A DNA stretch of 64,000 nucleotides, taken from contig JAQEYU010000005.1 in assembly GCA_027692465.1 (NCBI GenBank), positions 234,804 to 298,803 of the forward strand. The letters run 5' to 3'. Origin of the DNA: Enterococcaceae bacterium OF42-14pH9A (GTDB taxonomy: Bacteria; Bacillota; Bacilli; Lactobacillales; Enterococcaceae). Under the pieces are notes generated by a model that made no database searches, was not told the DNA's origin, and saw nothing but the letters and a program-made list of their open reading frames with translations. Shown one piece after another: positions 55,244 to 64,000 of the stretch. Position 1 is the stretch's first letter. Each line of letters begins with the position of its first letter. Position numbers and translations under genes: made by a program.

Positions 55244-55272
55244 AAGACATTTCAAGGATTTAATGGTAAAAT
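55244..55272 (+). promoter_or_regulatory. Candidate promoter of pfkA-pyk
   Basis: AAGACA at 55244 and TAAAAT at 55267 are 17 bases apart, about 77 bases before the start of pfkA. Confidence 0.45.
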
Positions 55273-55336
55273 GTTACTCGTGGTTAATGCCTAACAGGTA
55301 TTATGTGTATAAACCGAACAAAACAACATTTAATGA

Positions 55337-56311
<975 letters not shown>

Positions 56312-56398
56312 TTTTAAATGACATAGGCAGGGCAGGATAAAACTTGAAAAAAGAGCTTTAAGCAGCTTTTTTAAATAAAGGAATAGGAGCGTTCAGTA

Positions 56399-58165
56399 AT
56401 GAAAAAAACAAAAATCGTTAGTACTTTAGGACCAGCAAGTAATAACGTGGAGATCATCTCCCAACTCATCGAATCAGGCGCCAATGTTTTCCGTTTCAAC
56501 TTCTCTCACGGGGACCACGAAGAACAATTGGGTCGTATGAACCTGGTTCGTGAAGCTATTGCGAAAACTGGTAAAGACGTAGCGATCTTGCTTGATACAA
56601 AAGGTCCGGAAATCCGTACCACTGTTCAAGGTACTGAAACAGGTAAAATTCCGTTTGAAATCGGCGACAAAACTCGTATTTCCATGGATGGCGAACTGGA
56701 AGGCAACAAAGAAAAAATCGCTGTTACCTACCCAGGTCTGTATGACGATGTTCATGTAGGCGGCCATATCATGTTTGATGACGGCTTGATCGACATGAAG
56801 ATTTTGGAAAAAGACGAAGCCAACAAAGAATTGGTCGTTGAAGTCCAAAATGCCGGTATCCTGGGCTCTCGTAAAGGTGTCAATGCACCAGGCGTTTCCA
56901 TCAGCTTGCCAGGTATCACTGAAAAAGATGCTGGCGACATCCGTTTCGGTTTGGACAACGAAATCGACTACATCGCAGCTTCCTTCGTTCGTAAAGCACA
57001 AGACGTTTTGGATATTCGTGAAATCTTGGAAGAAAAGAACATGACTCATGTTCAAATCATCTCTAAGATCGAATCCCAAGAAGGTATCGACAATATCGAT
57101 GAAATTATCAAAGTTTCAGACGGTATCATGGTTGCTCGTGGGGACATGGGTGTTGAAATTCCGGCTGAAGAAGTGCCGATGGTTCAAAAAATGATCATCA
57201 AAAAATGTAACGCTGCCGGTAAAGTAGTTGTTACTGCAACACAAATGTTGGAATCTATGCAACAAAACCCTCGTCCGACTCGTGCGGAAGCTTCTGACGT
57301 TGCCAATGCTGTCTTTGATGGAACTGACGCAACTATGTTGTCCGGTGAATCCGCAAACGGTGACTACCCGGTGAAATCTGTTGCGACAATGGCTCGTATC
57401 GATATGGAAGCTGAAAAAGCACTGCAAGAATTGGGTACTTTCCAAATCAATGAATTCGACAAGACCGATGTTACTGAAACAATCGGTATTGCTGTTGCCC
57501 GTGCGGCGAAAAACTTGGGTGTTAAAACAATCGTTGCTGCAACTGAATCTGGTCATACTGCTCGGATGATCTCTAAATACCGTCCGGATGCAGACATTTT
57601 GGCTGTAACTTTTGACGAACGCACAAAACGCGGTTTGATGTTGAACTGGGGCGTTTATCCGACAGTTGCCGAAAAACCTACTACAACTGACGAAATGTTC
57701 GACTTGGCAACTAAGAAAGCTGTTGACTTGGGCTTTGCCAAAGAAGGCGATTTGATCTTGATCACTGCCGGAGTTCCTGTCGGTGAACGTGGAACCACCA
57801 ACGTTATGAAGATCCAATTGATCGGTTCTAAACTGTTGGAAGCACAAGGCGTCGGTGAAAAAGCAGTTGTTGCCAATGCAGTTGTTGCCAAATCTGCTGA
57901 AGAAGCAGTTGCTAAAGCAAAAGACGGTATGGTTCTGGTTGTTACAACAACTGACAAAGACTACATGCCTGCTTTTGAAAAAGCAGCAGCTGTGATCGTT
58001 GAAGAAGGCGGCTTGACTTCTCACGCAGCCGTTGTCGGTATCGCAAAAGATATCCCGGTTATCGTTGGTGCCAAAGATGCGACCACAACGATCGAAGACG
58101 GCGAACTGGTAACTGTTGACCCTCGTCGTGGTATTGTATACCGCGGTGAAACGACAGCAATCTAA
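56399..58165 (+). CDS. pyk: Pyruvate kinase with C-terminal PEP-utiliser domain
   Basis: The 588-residue enzyme begins KKTKIVSTLGPASNNVEIIS and has the PEP site ILLDTKGPEIRTT, the catalytic IISKIESQEG and VARGDMGVEIP. The extra domain of about 110 residues at the end carries EEGGLTSHAAVVG, as in Bacillus-type pyruvate kinases. It makes ATP and pyruvate. It is the second gene of the pfkA operon. Confidence 0.97.
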   Translation: MKKTKIVSTLGPASNNVEIISQLIESGANVFRFNFSHGDHEEQLGRMNLVREAIAKTGKDVAILLDTKGPEIRTTVQGTETGKIPFEIGDKTRISMDGELEGNKEKIAVTYPGLYDDVHVGGHIMFDDGLIDMKILEKDEANKELVVEVQNAGILGSRKGVNAPGVSISLPGITEKDAGDIRFGLDNEIDYIAASFVRKAQDVLDIREILEEKNMTHVQIISKIESQEGIDNIDEIIKVSDGIMVARGDMGVEIPAEEVPMVQKMIIKKCNAAGKVVVTATQMLESMQQNPRPTRAEASDVANAVFDGTDATMLSGESANGDYPVKSVATMARIDMEAEKALQELGTFQINEFDKTDVTETIGIAVARAAKNLGVKTIVAATESGHTARMISKYRPDADILAVTFDERTKRGLMLNWGVYPTVAEKPTTTDEMFDLATKKAVDLGFAKEGDLILITAGVPVGERGTTNVMKIQLIGSKLLEAQGVGEKAVVANAVVAKSAEEAVAKAKDGMVLVVTTTDKDYMPAFEKAAAVIVEEGGLTSHAAVVGIAKDIPVIVGAKDATTTIEDGELVTVDPRRGIVYRGETTAI

Positions 58166-58193
58166 AGGTCAGTCTGTATCATTCTGTTGTTTG

Positions 58194-58228
58194 CAGCCAC
58201 TGTCACAAGCAGTGGCTGTTTTACTTTA
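58194..58228 (+). terminator. Terminator of the pfkA-pyk operon
   Basis: CAGCCACTG and CAGTGGCTG form a perfect stem, followed by TTTTACTTTATTTT. Confidence 0.85.
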
Positions 58229-58384
58229 TTTTGCAGCGGTCAAGAGTTGCGGAATAGGGAATGTTTACAAATGGTAACAGCCAGACAGCGGCAGGGAATT
58301 GGGGGCTGTTTTTGGTATGAGCTGTTGTCAAACGCGTCGTGATCTGTTGTTTTCACGGTTTGAAAAGGTGTCAAGAAAATTTCA

Positions 58385-58413
58385 TTGACAAGCTAAAATA
58401 CAGCCTGTATAAT
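58385..58413 (+). promoter_or_regulatory. Consensus sigma-A promoter of yceD-rpmF
   Basis: TTGACA at 58385 and TATAAT at 58408 both match the consensus exactly with a 17-base spacer, 28 bases before the yceD start. Confidence 0.92.
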
Positions 58414-58440
58414 AGCTTTTGTTGCTTAGAGGTGATAATT

Positions 58441-59004
58441 ATGAAGTGGTCTTTACAGGAATTGCGCAAGCTTCGGGAAACCGGAGCCGTATTTCAAGAA
58501 GTCTTGGATGTCAAAACAGCATTATTGAAACGCGATGATCAGATTCTCGATGCTACGCCTGCTGAAGTAGCAGGGACAGTGACTGTCGATGATCACGGCT
58601 ACCTGCTGAATTATCGCATACAGGTTACTTTGACCGTTCCTTCTTCAAGAAGTTTGGAACCGGTGGAGTTGCCGTTGGATTTTTCAGTAACGGAGCAGTT
58701 CATGACGCCGGAGCAGTTTCAAAGTCGTTCCGATGTGGTACCCGAACATGAGATCTTGATTTTGGAAGGTCAAACCTTGGATACCGTCGAGTCGGTTTTG
58801 GACAATATCTTATTGGAGATTCCGATGCAGATTTTGACCGAAGCTGAGAAAACATCGCAGGCATTACCAAAGGGTCAGGACTGGGAAGTAATCTCAGAAT
58901 CTGATTATCTGCAGCTGAGAGAGCAGGCTGCACCGACTATCGATCCTCGTCTTGCCAAATTATCCCAGCTGTTGGATACTTCCGACGACGAAGATAACGA
59001 GTAA
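58441..59004 (+). CDS. yceD: YceD/DUF177-family protein
   Basis: The 187-residue protein has the DUF177 pattern, with EPVELPLDFSVTEQF in the middle and the PKGQDWEVISESDY end, then DPRLAKLSQLLD. The family lies next to rpmF in most bacteria and is linked to rRNA or ribosome assembly. The start at 58441 follows GAGGTGATAATT and lies after the promoter, so the longer upstream frame is not used. No four-cysteine site is seen. Confidence 0.9.
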   Translation: MKWSLQELRKLRETGAVFQEVLDVKTALLKRDDQILDATPAEVAGTVTVDDHGYLLNYRIQVTLTVPSSRSLEPVELPLDFSVTEQFMTPEQFQSRSDVVPEHEILILEGQTLDTVESVLDNILLEIPMQILTEAEKTSQALPKGQDWEVISESDYLQLREQAAPTIDPRLAKLSQLLDTSDDEDNE

Positions 59005-59063
59005 GATTGGAATAAATCGCGCGGAATTTTCGCGTTTTCAAATACAAGGAGGTGTATTGAGAA

Positions 59064-59246
59064 ATGGCAGTACCAGCTAGAAAAACTTCTAAAGCGAAGA
59101 AAAACAAACGTCGCACTCATTACAAATTGACCATCAACGGTTTGAACGAATGTCCAAACTGCGGTGAATTGAAAAAGAGCCACCACGTATGTGCCAACTG
59201 CGGCTACTACGACGGTAAAGATGTGACAACCAAAGCAGAAGCATAA
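59064..59246 (+). CDS. rpmF: 50S ribosomal protein L32
   Basis: The 60-residue protein begins [20 protein letters not shown] and has the zinc-type cysteines [20 protein letters not shown]. All four cysteines are kept, so this is the zinc-binding form. AAGGAGGTG precedes the ATG. It is co-transcribed with yceD and ends at a terminator. Confidence 0.97.
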   Translation: MAVPARKTSKAKKNKRRTHYKLTINGLNECPNCGELKKSHHVCANCGYYDGKDVTTKAEA

Positions 59247-59272
59247 GTCGTTTTAAACTGAAGACGACCGTT

Positions 59273-59316
59273 AACCCCTGAGACTAACCATGGAGTCTCG
59301 GGGGTTGTTTGTTTTG
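59273..59316 (+). terminator. Terminator of rpmF
   Basis: AACCCCTGAGACT pairs with AGTCTCGGGGGTT (one mismatch), followed by a T-rich run. Confidence 0.85.
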
Positions 59317-59449
59317 AGAAAAACGACTGAACTTTTTTGGGCAGACAAGTCTGGCTGCGATGGAACGGCTGCTGCTGCGGTTCACTGAGAGTCATTCTCA
59401 ATTCACGAACGATCGGCAGTTTTGAAAAAGTGGTGTGATTTGTCTTGCT

Positions 59450-59477
59450 TTGACGAGGGCTGCTTTTGAGCTATAAT
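59450..59477 (+). promoter_or_regulatory. Promoter of gnd
   Basis: TTGACG at 59450 and TATAAT at 59472 are 16 bases apart, about 45 bases before the start codon. Confidence 0.75.
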
Positions 59478-59521
59478 GAGAGAGATTGAACGAGCAATTT
59501 CACAATATTGGAGGAATGGAC

Positions 59522-60943
59522 ATGACAAAACAGCAAATCGGCGTCGTGGGGATGGCGGTCATGGGGAAAAATCTGGCCTTGAACATCGAAAGCCGCGGCT
59601 ATTCCGTTGCGTTATATAACCGAACAGGAGCCAAGACTGAAGAAGTAGTCAAAGAACATCCGGATAAAAACTTTCTGCCTGCCTACACCATTGCGGACTT
59701 TGTAGACTCAATTGAAAAACCGCGCCGCATTTTATTAATGGTTAAAGCTGGTGCCCCCACCGATGCGACTATCAAAGAATTATTGCCGCATCTGGATAAA
59801 GGTGACATCCTGATTGACGGCGGAAACACATTCTTCAAGGATACGATTCGCCGAAATGAAGAGTTGGCCAACTCAGGGATTAACTTTATCGGTACCGGCG
59901 TTTCCGGTGGGGAAGAAGGTGCGTTGAAGGGACCTTCGATCATGCCCGGGGGTCAAAAAGAAGCCTATGAGCTGGTTGCACCGATTCTGGAGCAGATTTC
60001 TGCCAAAGCAGAAGATGGTGCGCCGTGTGTCACCTATATCGGGCCAAATGGTGCCGGCCACTATGTCAAGATGGTCCATAATGGGATCGAATATGGGGAT
60101 ATGCAGTTGATTGCCGAATCCTATGACCTGATGAAGAACATTTTGGGATTGTCGGTTGAAGAGATGGCTGACATTTTCAAAGAATGGAATGAAGGCGAGT
60201 TGGATAGCTATCTGATCGAGATCACTGCGGATATTCTGACCCGCAAAGATGACCTTGGCACCGGCCAACCAATCGTGGATGTCATCTTGGATGCTGCCGG
60301 CAACAAAGGGACCGGAAAATGGACTTCACAAAGTGCATTGGACCTTGGGGTGCCCTTGCCTTTGATCACTGAGTCGGTATTTGCCCGCTATATTTCCGCT
60401 TACAAGGAAGAACGGGTCAATGCCAGCAAAGTCCTTCCGCAACCGGCGGCCTTTAAATTTGAAGGAGACAAAAAAGAGCTGGTGGAAAAAATCCGCGAGG
60501 CACTTTACTTCAGTAAAATCATGAGTTACGCCCAGGGATTTGCCCAATTACGGACAGCTTCCAAAGAATACGACTGGGATCTGCCTTTTGGTGAAATTGC
60601 GAAAATCTGGCGAGCAGGCTGCATCATCCGGGCCCAATTCCTGCAGAAAATCACGGATGCTTATGAAAAGACCCCGGATCTGGAAAATCTTTTATTGGAT
60701 GAATACTTTGTGGAGATCACGAAAAAATATCAGCAAGCAGTACGGGAAGTTGTTGCGCTTGCTGTTCAAGCGGGAGTGCCTGTTCCCACCTTCTCTTCTG
60801 CAATCGCCTACTTTGATTCTTATCGTTGCGACCGTCTGCCGGCAAATATTATCCAAGCACAGCGGGATTATTTCGGTGCGCATACTTACGAACGGACTGA
60901 TCGTGAAGGCATCTTCCATTACAGCTGGTATCACGAAGAATAA
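59522..60943 (+). CDS. gnd: 6-phosphogluconate dehydrogenase, decarboxylating
   Basis: The 473-residue enzyme begins [20 protein letters not shown] and has [10 protein letters not shown], the substrate motif [20 protein letters not shown] and the catalytic Lys in [18 protein letters not shown]. It turns 6-phosphogluconate into ribulose 5-phosphate and NADPH. The ATG at 59522 fits the GGAGG site; earlier in-frame codons do not. A two-component pair follows, as I recall for E. faecalis. Confidence 0.96.
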   Translation: MTKQQIGVVGMAVMGKNLALNIESRGYSVALYNRTGAKTEEVVKEHPDKNFLPAYTIADFVDSIEKPRRILLMVKAGAPTDATIKELLPHLDKGDILIDGGNTFFKDTIRRNEELANSGINFIGTGVSGGEEGALKGPSIMPGGQKEAYELVAPILEQISAKAEDGAPCVTYIGPNGAGHYVKMVHNGIEYGDMQLIAESYDLMKNILGLSVEEMADIFKEWNEGELDSYLIEITADILTRKDDLGTGQPIVDVILDAAGNKGTGKWTSQSALDLGVPLPLITESVFARYISAYKEERVNASKVLPQPAAFKFEGDKKELVEKIREALYFSKIMSYAQGFAQLRTASKEYDWDLPFGEIAKIWRAGCIIRAQFLQKITDAYEKTPDLENLLLDEYFVEITKKYQQAVREVVALAVQAGVPVPTFSSAIAYFDSYRCDRLPANIIQAQRDYFGAHTYERTDREGIFHYSWYHEE

Positions 60944-60953
60944 TGCAAGTTTG

Positions 60954-60981
60954 AGCCCGATCATCAAGGTCGGGCTTTTTT
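60954..60981 (+). terminator. Terminator of gnd
   Basis: AGCCCGA and TCGGGCT form a stem followed by six T residues. Confidence 0.85.
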
Positions 60982-61094
60982 GCGGTTTGTTTTACAGGCA
61001 GGGCAGGACTGAAGCGGCAGGCCTTACAAAAAATGAAGACTGTTTTATAAAACCTTATAAAAACTCATATCTTTATTACATAGCTCTTTTTAAT

Positions 61095-61124
61095 TTGACG
61101 CTTTCATGATAAACTGGCTATAGT
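61095..61124 (+). promoter_or_regulatory. Promoter of the response regulator after gnd
   Basis: TTGACG at 61095 and TATAGT at 61119 are 18 bases apart, 65 bases before the start codon. Confidence 0.65.
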
Positions 61125-61188
61125 ATTTTAATAAGAAAACAAAAGTTCACCCAAAAGAATACAAGTGGAGAGAAGGACTGTTAGATCG

Positions 61189-61875
61189 ATGAGTAATATC
61201 TTGATTATTGAAGACGAGAAGAATCTGGCTCGTTTTGTAGAGTTGGAGTTGACCCACGAAGGCTACAATACAGAAGTGCACTATAATGGCAGAACCGGCT
61301 TGGAGGCTGCGTTAAATAACGACTGGGATGCGATCCTTTTAGACTTGATGTTGCCGGAATTGAACGGCTTGGAAGTTTGCCGGCGCATTCGTCAAGTCAA
61401 GAATACGCCGATCATCATGATGACTGCGCGAGATTCCGTTATTGACCGGGTATCCGGGTTGGATCACGGGGCCGATGATTACATTGTGAAACCCTTTGCT
61501 ATTGAAGAACTGTTGGCTCGGTTGCGGGCTCTCTTGCGCCGAATCGATATCGAAGGGGACAAGAACGTTGCCAAGCAGACCACGATCACCTATCGCGATT
61601 TGACTATCGAAAAAGAAAACCGCGTCGTTCGCCGGGGCAGTGATGTCATTGAATTGACTAAGCGGGAATATGAACTGCTGTTGACTTTGATGGAAAACGT
61701 CAACGTTGTATTGGCAAGGGATGTACTGCTCAACAAAGTTTGGGGCTACGAAACCGAAGTGGAAACGAATGTCGTCGATGTGTATATTCGTTACTTGCGG
61801 AATAAAATCGACGTACCCGGTGAGGAAAGCTATATTCAGACTGTCCGCGGAACCGGCTATGTGATGCGTTCGTAA
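61189..61875 (+). CDS. OmpR-family response regulator, ArlR/CsrR type
   Basis: The 228-residue protein has a receiver domain (LIIEDEKN, phospho-acceptor Asp in [12 protein letters not shown], Lys in [10 protein letters not shown]) and a winged helix ending in [15 protein letters not shown]. The start at 61189 fits the GGAGAGAAGG site and the family beginning [10 protein letters not shown]. Its place after gnd and before the kinase is as I recall for E. faecalis EF1050-EF1051. Such regulators often control surface or virulence genes; the targets here are unknown. Confidence 0.92.
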   Translation: MSNILIIEDEKNLARFVELELTHEGYNTEVHYNGRTGLEAALNNDWDAILLDLMLPELNGLEVCRRIRQVKNTPIIMMTARDSVIDRVSGLDHGADDYIVKPFAIEELLARLRALLRRIDIEGDKNVAKQTTITYRDLTIEKENRVVRRGSDVIELTKREYELLLTLMENVNVVLARDVLLNKVWGYETEVETNVVDVYIRYLRNKIDVPGEESYIQTVRGTGYVMRS

Positions 61876-61879
61876 GCAC

Positions 61880-63421
61880 ATGGAAACCAACACACCGAAA
61901 GTGATATCTGAGGAAAAAAGAGAACTCAAGGGCCCATCTTTGACTGCAAAGTGGGCTTTTGCCAGTTCTTTCTTTATCTTCGTTGTATTCACGATTTTTG
62001 CTGTTATCACCTACAAGTCTTCCGTGAACTTGATCGTAGCCAATGAGCGGAAGGAAATAGAGCAGACCATGTCGGAATTTACCTCACGCTTGGCTGATGC
62101 GGATGAAGAACTTTCTTCCCAATCGGCCTATCAGCATTTGACAGGCGCTGCAAACACTCCGGTTGATAACAATGAGAGTCGTATCGGGCAAGCACCGGAT
62201 CTGGCGGGAAATCTGCTGACCATCGATCCTTACATCTCCTTCATCGGACAAGAAGTCATGCACTTTTATATTTACGACCTAGAAAAGCAGGTTGTTTTGA
62301 AAACGATCGAACAGAATATGCCGTTGAGCCAGACCAAGCGAAAAGACCCTACGATCACAACAGTGGGGGAGCGGACCGGGTTTCTTTCGGTAGAGCCGAT
62401 CTATTCGAAAACGACGCGGGAAAAGATCGGCTATGCGCAAAGCTTTTATGAGTTATCCGCATTTTATGAGATTCGCAGTCGTTTGTTGATAACTCTGATT
62501 GTTTTGGAAGTTGTTTCGTTGATATTGAGCAGCATCCTGGGCTTTTTCCTGTCCACCTATTTCTTGAAGCCACTGAAGGTTTTGCGGGATACGATGGATA
62601 CGATCAGAAAAGACCCGGTCTCAGACGTTCAGATGCCGGAAATCGGAACTAATGATGAGTTGACGGATCTGTCAGAGATCTTTAATGACATGTTGGAGCG
62701 AATGCGGATTTACATGGATCAACAGAAGCAGTTCGTTGAAGATGTTTCTCATGAGCTGCGTACACCGGTGGCGATTATGGAAGGACACCTTAGCATGCTC
62801 CAGCGCTGGGGGAAAAAGGATCCGGAAATTTTAGATGAGGCATTGGCTGCCAGTATCCAAGAGCTCAGCCGGATGAAAACCCTCGTTCAGGAAATGTTGG
62901 ACCTTTCCCGTGCCGAACAGGTAGAAATGCACTATGGAAATGAAGTGACAAATGCCAAAGAAGTCACCCATCAGGTTTATAATAATTTTGTTATGCTGTA
63001 TCCGGAGTTCACTTTCACACTGGATGATGATTTGAAAACAGAAATTCAACTAAAAATCTACCGAAATCATTTTGAGCAGTTGATCATCATTGTTTTGGAC
63101 AATGCTGTCAAATACTCTGCAGATCGCAAAGAGGTCAATTTAAGTATCCGCCTGGTTAACGATGAATTTGAAATAGCTGTCCAAGATTTTGGCGAAGGAA
63201 TTTCTCCAGAGGACTTGGAAAAGATCTTCCATCGCTTTTACCGAGTTGATAAAGCTCGTGCCCGCACAAAGGGGGGCAATGGCTTGGGATTGTCGATTGC
63301 CAAACAGCTTGCTGAAAGCTACAAGGGACGAATTGTTGCCGACAGCGTCTTGGGACAGGGGACGATTTTTAAAATCTATTTGCCGATTAAAGAAGAGTTG
63401 AAGGAAACATTTGAAGCATAA
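61880..63421 (+). CDS. Sensor histidine kinase, ArlS/CsrS type
   Basis: The 513-residue protein has two membrane segments (about 27-47 and 194-215) around an outside sensor of about 145 residues. A HAMP-like part follows (MDTIRKDPVSDVQMPEIGTN), then the H-box DVSHELRTPVAIMEGH and an ATPase domain with VLDNAVKYSADR, DFGEGISP and GGNGLGLSIAKQ. It starts 4 bases after the regulator stop with no strong site of its own, so translation is coupled. A terminator follows. Confidence 0.92.
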   Translation: METNTPKVISEEKRELKGPSLTAKWAFASSFFIFVVFTIFAVITYKSSVNLIVANERKEIEQTMSEFTSRLADADEELSSQSAYQHLTGAANTPVDNNESRIGQAPDLAGNLLTIDPYISFIGQEVMHFYIYDLEKQVVLKTIEQNMPLSQTKRKDPTITTVGERTGFLSVEPIYSKTTREKIGYAQSFYELSAFYEIRSRLLITLIVLEVVSLILSSILGFFLSTYFLKPLKVLRDTMDTIRKDPVSDVQMPEIGTNDELTDLSEIFNDMLERMRIYMDQQKQFVEDVSHELRTPVAIMEGHLSMLQRWGKKDPEILDEALAASIQELSRMKTLVQEMLDLSRAEQVEMHYGNEVTNAKEVTHQVYNNFVMLYPEFTFTLDDDLKTEIQLKIYRNHFEQLIIIVLDNAVKYSADRKEVNLSIRLVNDEFEIAVQDFGEGISPEDLEKIFHRFYRVDKARARTKGGNGLGLSIAKQLAESYKGRIVADSVLGQGTIFKIYLPIKEELKETFEA

Positions 63422-63432
63422 AAATAAGAAAG

Positions 63433-63482
63433 ATACACTCTCAGGTTGGCGTGCAGCCAGTTTACCGAGAGTGTATTTTTTT
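63433..63482 (+). terminator. Terminator after the kinase
   Basis: ATACACTCTC and GAGAGTGTAT form a perfect 10-bp outer stem with a small inner stem, followed by seven T residues. Confidence 0.88.
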
Positions 63483-63522
63483 GCTTGGAAATCCTATCAC
63501 TCGCAAAAAGGAGGTGAACATA

Positions 63523-63549
63523 TTGTTTGAAAACGCAACCTTTTGTTGA
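63523..63549 (+). CDS. Possible 8-residue frame after a perfect ribosome site
   Basis: AAAGGAGGTGA is followed at good distance by TTG and eight codons (MFENATFC if the TTG reads as Met) before a stop. It may be a leader peptide, a broken small gene or chance. Confidence 0.2.
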   Translation: MFENATFC

Positions 63550-63717
63550 GACGCAGAGATTTTTATGAACAATAATAATTTTTATGACTGCAATGTTCGG
63601 ATTTGAAAAAAAGCAGATTTGATGCGGGTTTTGTGTTGCTTTTTGGATTGAGAATTGCTATATTATTACTTGTCCGATTGAGGGATTTCTTCTTTTTAGA
63701 TAAAGATAAAAAAAGGG

Positions 63718-63746
63718 TTGACCTCTTATCGGCAACGTGATATTAT
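63718..63746 (+). promoter_or_regulatory. rRNA operon promoter P1
   Basis: TTGACC and TATTAT with a 17-base spacer; the farthest of three promoters before the rRNA leader. Confidence 0.75.
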
Positions 63747-63802
63747 AACAAAGTCGTCAAGAGCGAACCGCTGAAATCAGCTTCGGGACGCTTAAAAAGT
63801 TG

Positions 63803-63831
63803 TTGACAAATAACGTTTGATGAAGTACTAT
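63803..63831 (+). promoter_or_regulatory. rRNA operon promoter P2
   Basis: TTGACA and TACTAT with a 17-base spacer, 85 bases after P1. Confidence 0.8.
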
Positions 63832-63888
63832 TAACTAGCTGTCGCAAGACGCTGGTTGAGTCGGACGAAAAAAACTTTCAAAAAGTAT

Positions 63889-63917
63889 TTGACAAACATT
63901 CGCTTGTCTGATATGAT
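63889..63917 (+). promoter_or_regulatory. rRNA operon promoter P3
   Basis: TTGACA and TATGAT with a 17-base spacer, 86 bases after P2. The leader motif CTTTGAAAACTGAAC follows about 40 bases later. Confidence 0.88.
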
Positions 63918-64000
63918 TTAAAAGTTGCTGAAACAACTAGTGACAAAGATTTAGACCTTTGAAAACTGAACAACAAAGCAAACGAACCAATGTGTAGGGC

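Larger units (their letters stand above)
63422..64000. other. Intergenic region leading into an rRNA operon
   Basis: It holds the kinase terminator, a tiny frame with a strong ribosome site at 63523-63549, three spaced promoters and the rRNA leader with CTTTGAAAACTGAAC near 63957. The 16S gene should begin shortly past the edge. Confidence 0.8.

Noticed and set aside
57116..58024. Long minus-strand reading frame across pyk (302 codons)
   Set aside because: It is antisense to the clearly functional pyk gene, is rich in Phe, Cys and Asn as expected from the reverse of biased codons, and has no ribosome site.

Overview
The window is a chromosomal stretch from a lactic acid bacterium, most probably an Enterococcus. 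The signs are: a tmRNA whose reading frame encodes AKNENSYALAA; the gene order dnaE, pfkA, pyk, yceD, rpmF, gnd, response regulator, histidine kinase, which matches what I recall of Enterococcus faecalis; lipoteichoic acid synthase; Firmicute-type terminators and Shine-Dalgarno sites; and an rRNA operon leader at the right edge. The species cannot be fixed from the sequence alone.

Region 1 (1-11220) is AT-rich and looks like the right end of a Tn916-type integrative element. It ends with a sigma-like regulator, an Orf8-like protein, a small HTH protein on the other strand, an excisionase and a tyrosine integrase. After the integrase comes a sequence that reads as the last codons of rplS (ribosomal protein L19) plus its terminator, so the element appears to have inserted at the 3' end of rplS. 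The cargo in the window is a sugar module: an AraC regulator (cut by the edge), a GH42 beta-galactosidase, a binding-protein ABC importer without its own ATPase, and a two-component system.

Region 2 (11.6-18.7 kb) is GC-richer and holds the accessory genes of a selenium-dependent molybdenum hydroxylase system: xdhC, a cysteine desulfurase-like enzyme, selD, yedF, a DUF3343 protein, yqeC and yqeB, followed by a free-methionine-sulfoxide reductase. No hydroxylase, selA or selB is visible here. A cre-like site overlaps the start region of the candidate promoter.

Region 3 (18.8-35.3 kb) carries a small KOW-like protein, an IS630 remnant, ssrA, a Cof phosphatase, a two-component system, an FtsX-like permease paired with a Walker-less ABC ATPase, ltaS, rlmI-like, aroD, ybaK/ebsC, an HI0933-type flavoprotein, gdhA and pgi.

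Region 4 (35.4-51.8 kb) carries an aquaporin, a second KOW-like protein behind a near-perfect cre box, a membrane-anchored glycerophosphodiesterase, tRNA-Ser(CGA), a TetR regulator, a split ThrE exporter, a VTT-domain protein, a GPH symporter and a GH88 hydrolase that share a likely operator, nnrE, a second Cof phosphatase, a purine permease and an MFS pump.

Region 5 (51.6-64 kb) is core: a DUF2929 protein, dnaE, pfkA, pyk, yceD, rpmF, gnd, an OmpR/EnvZ-type pair, and three evenly spaced promoters leading into an rRNA operon that starts beyond the edge.

A short repeat of about 160 bp with terminal inverted repeats occurs four times, plus one lone terminal piece. Every copy lies just past the 3' end of a gene.
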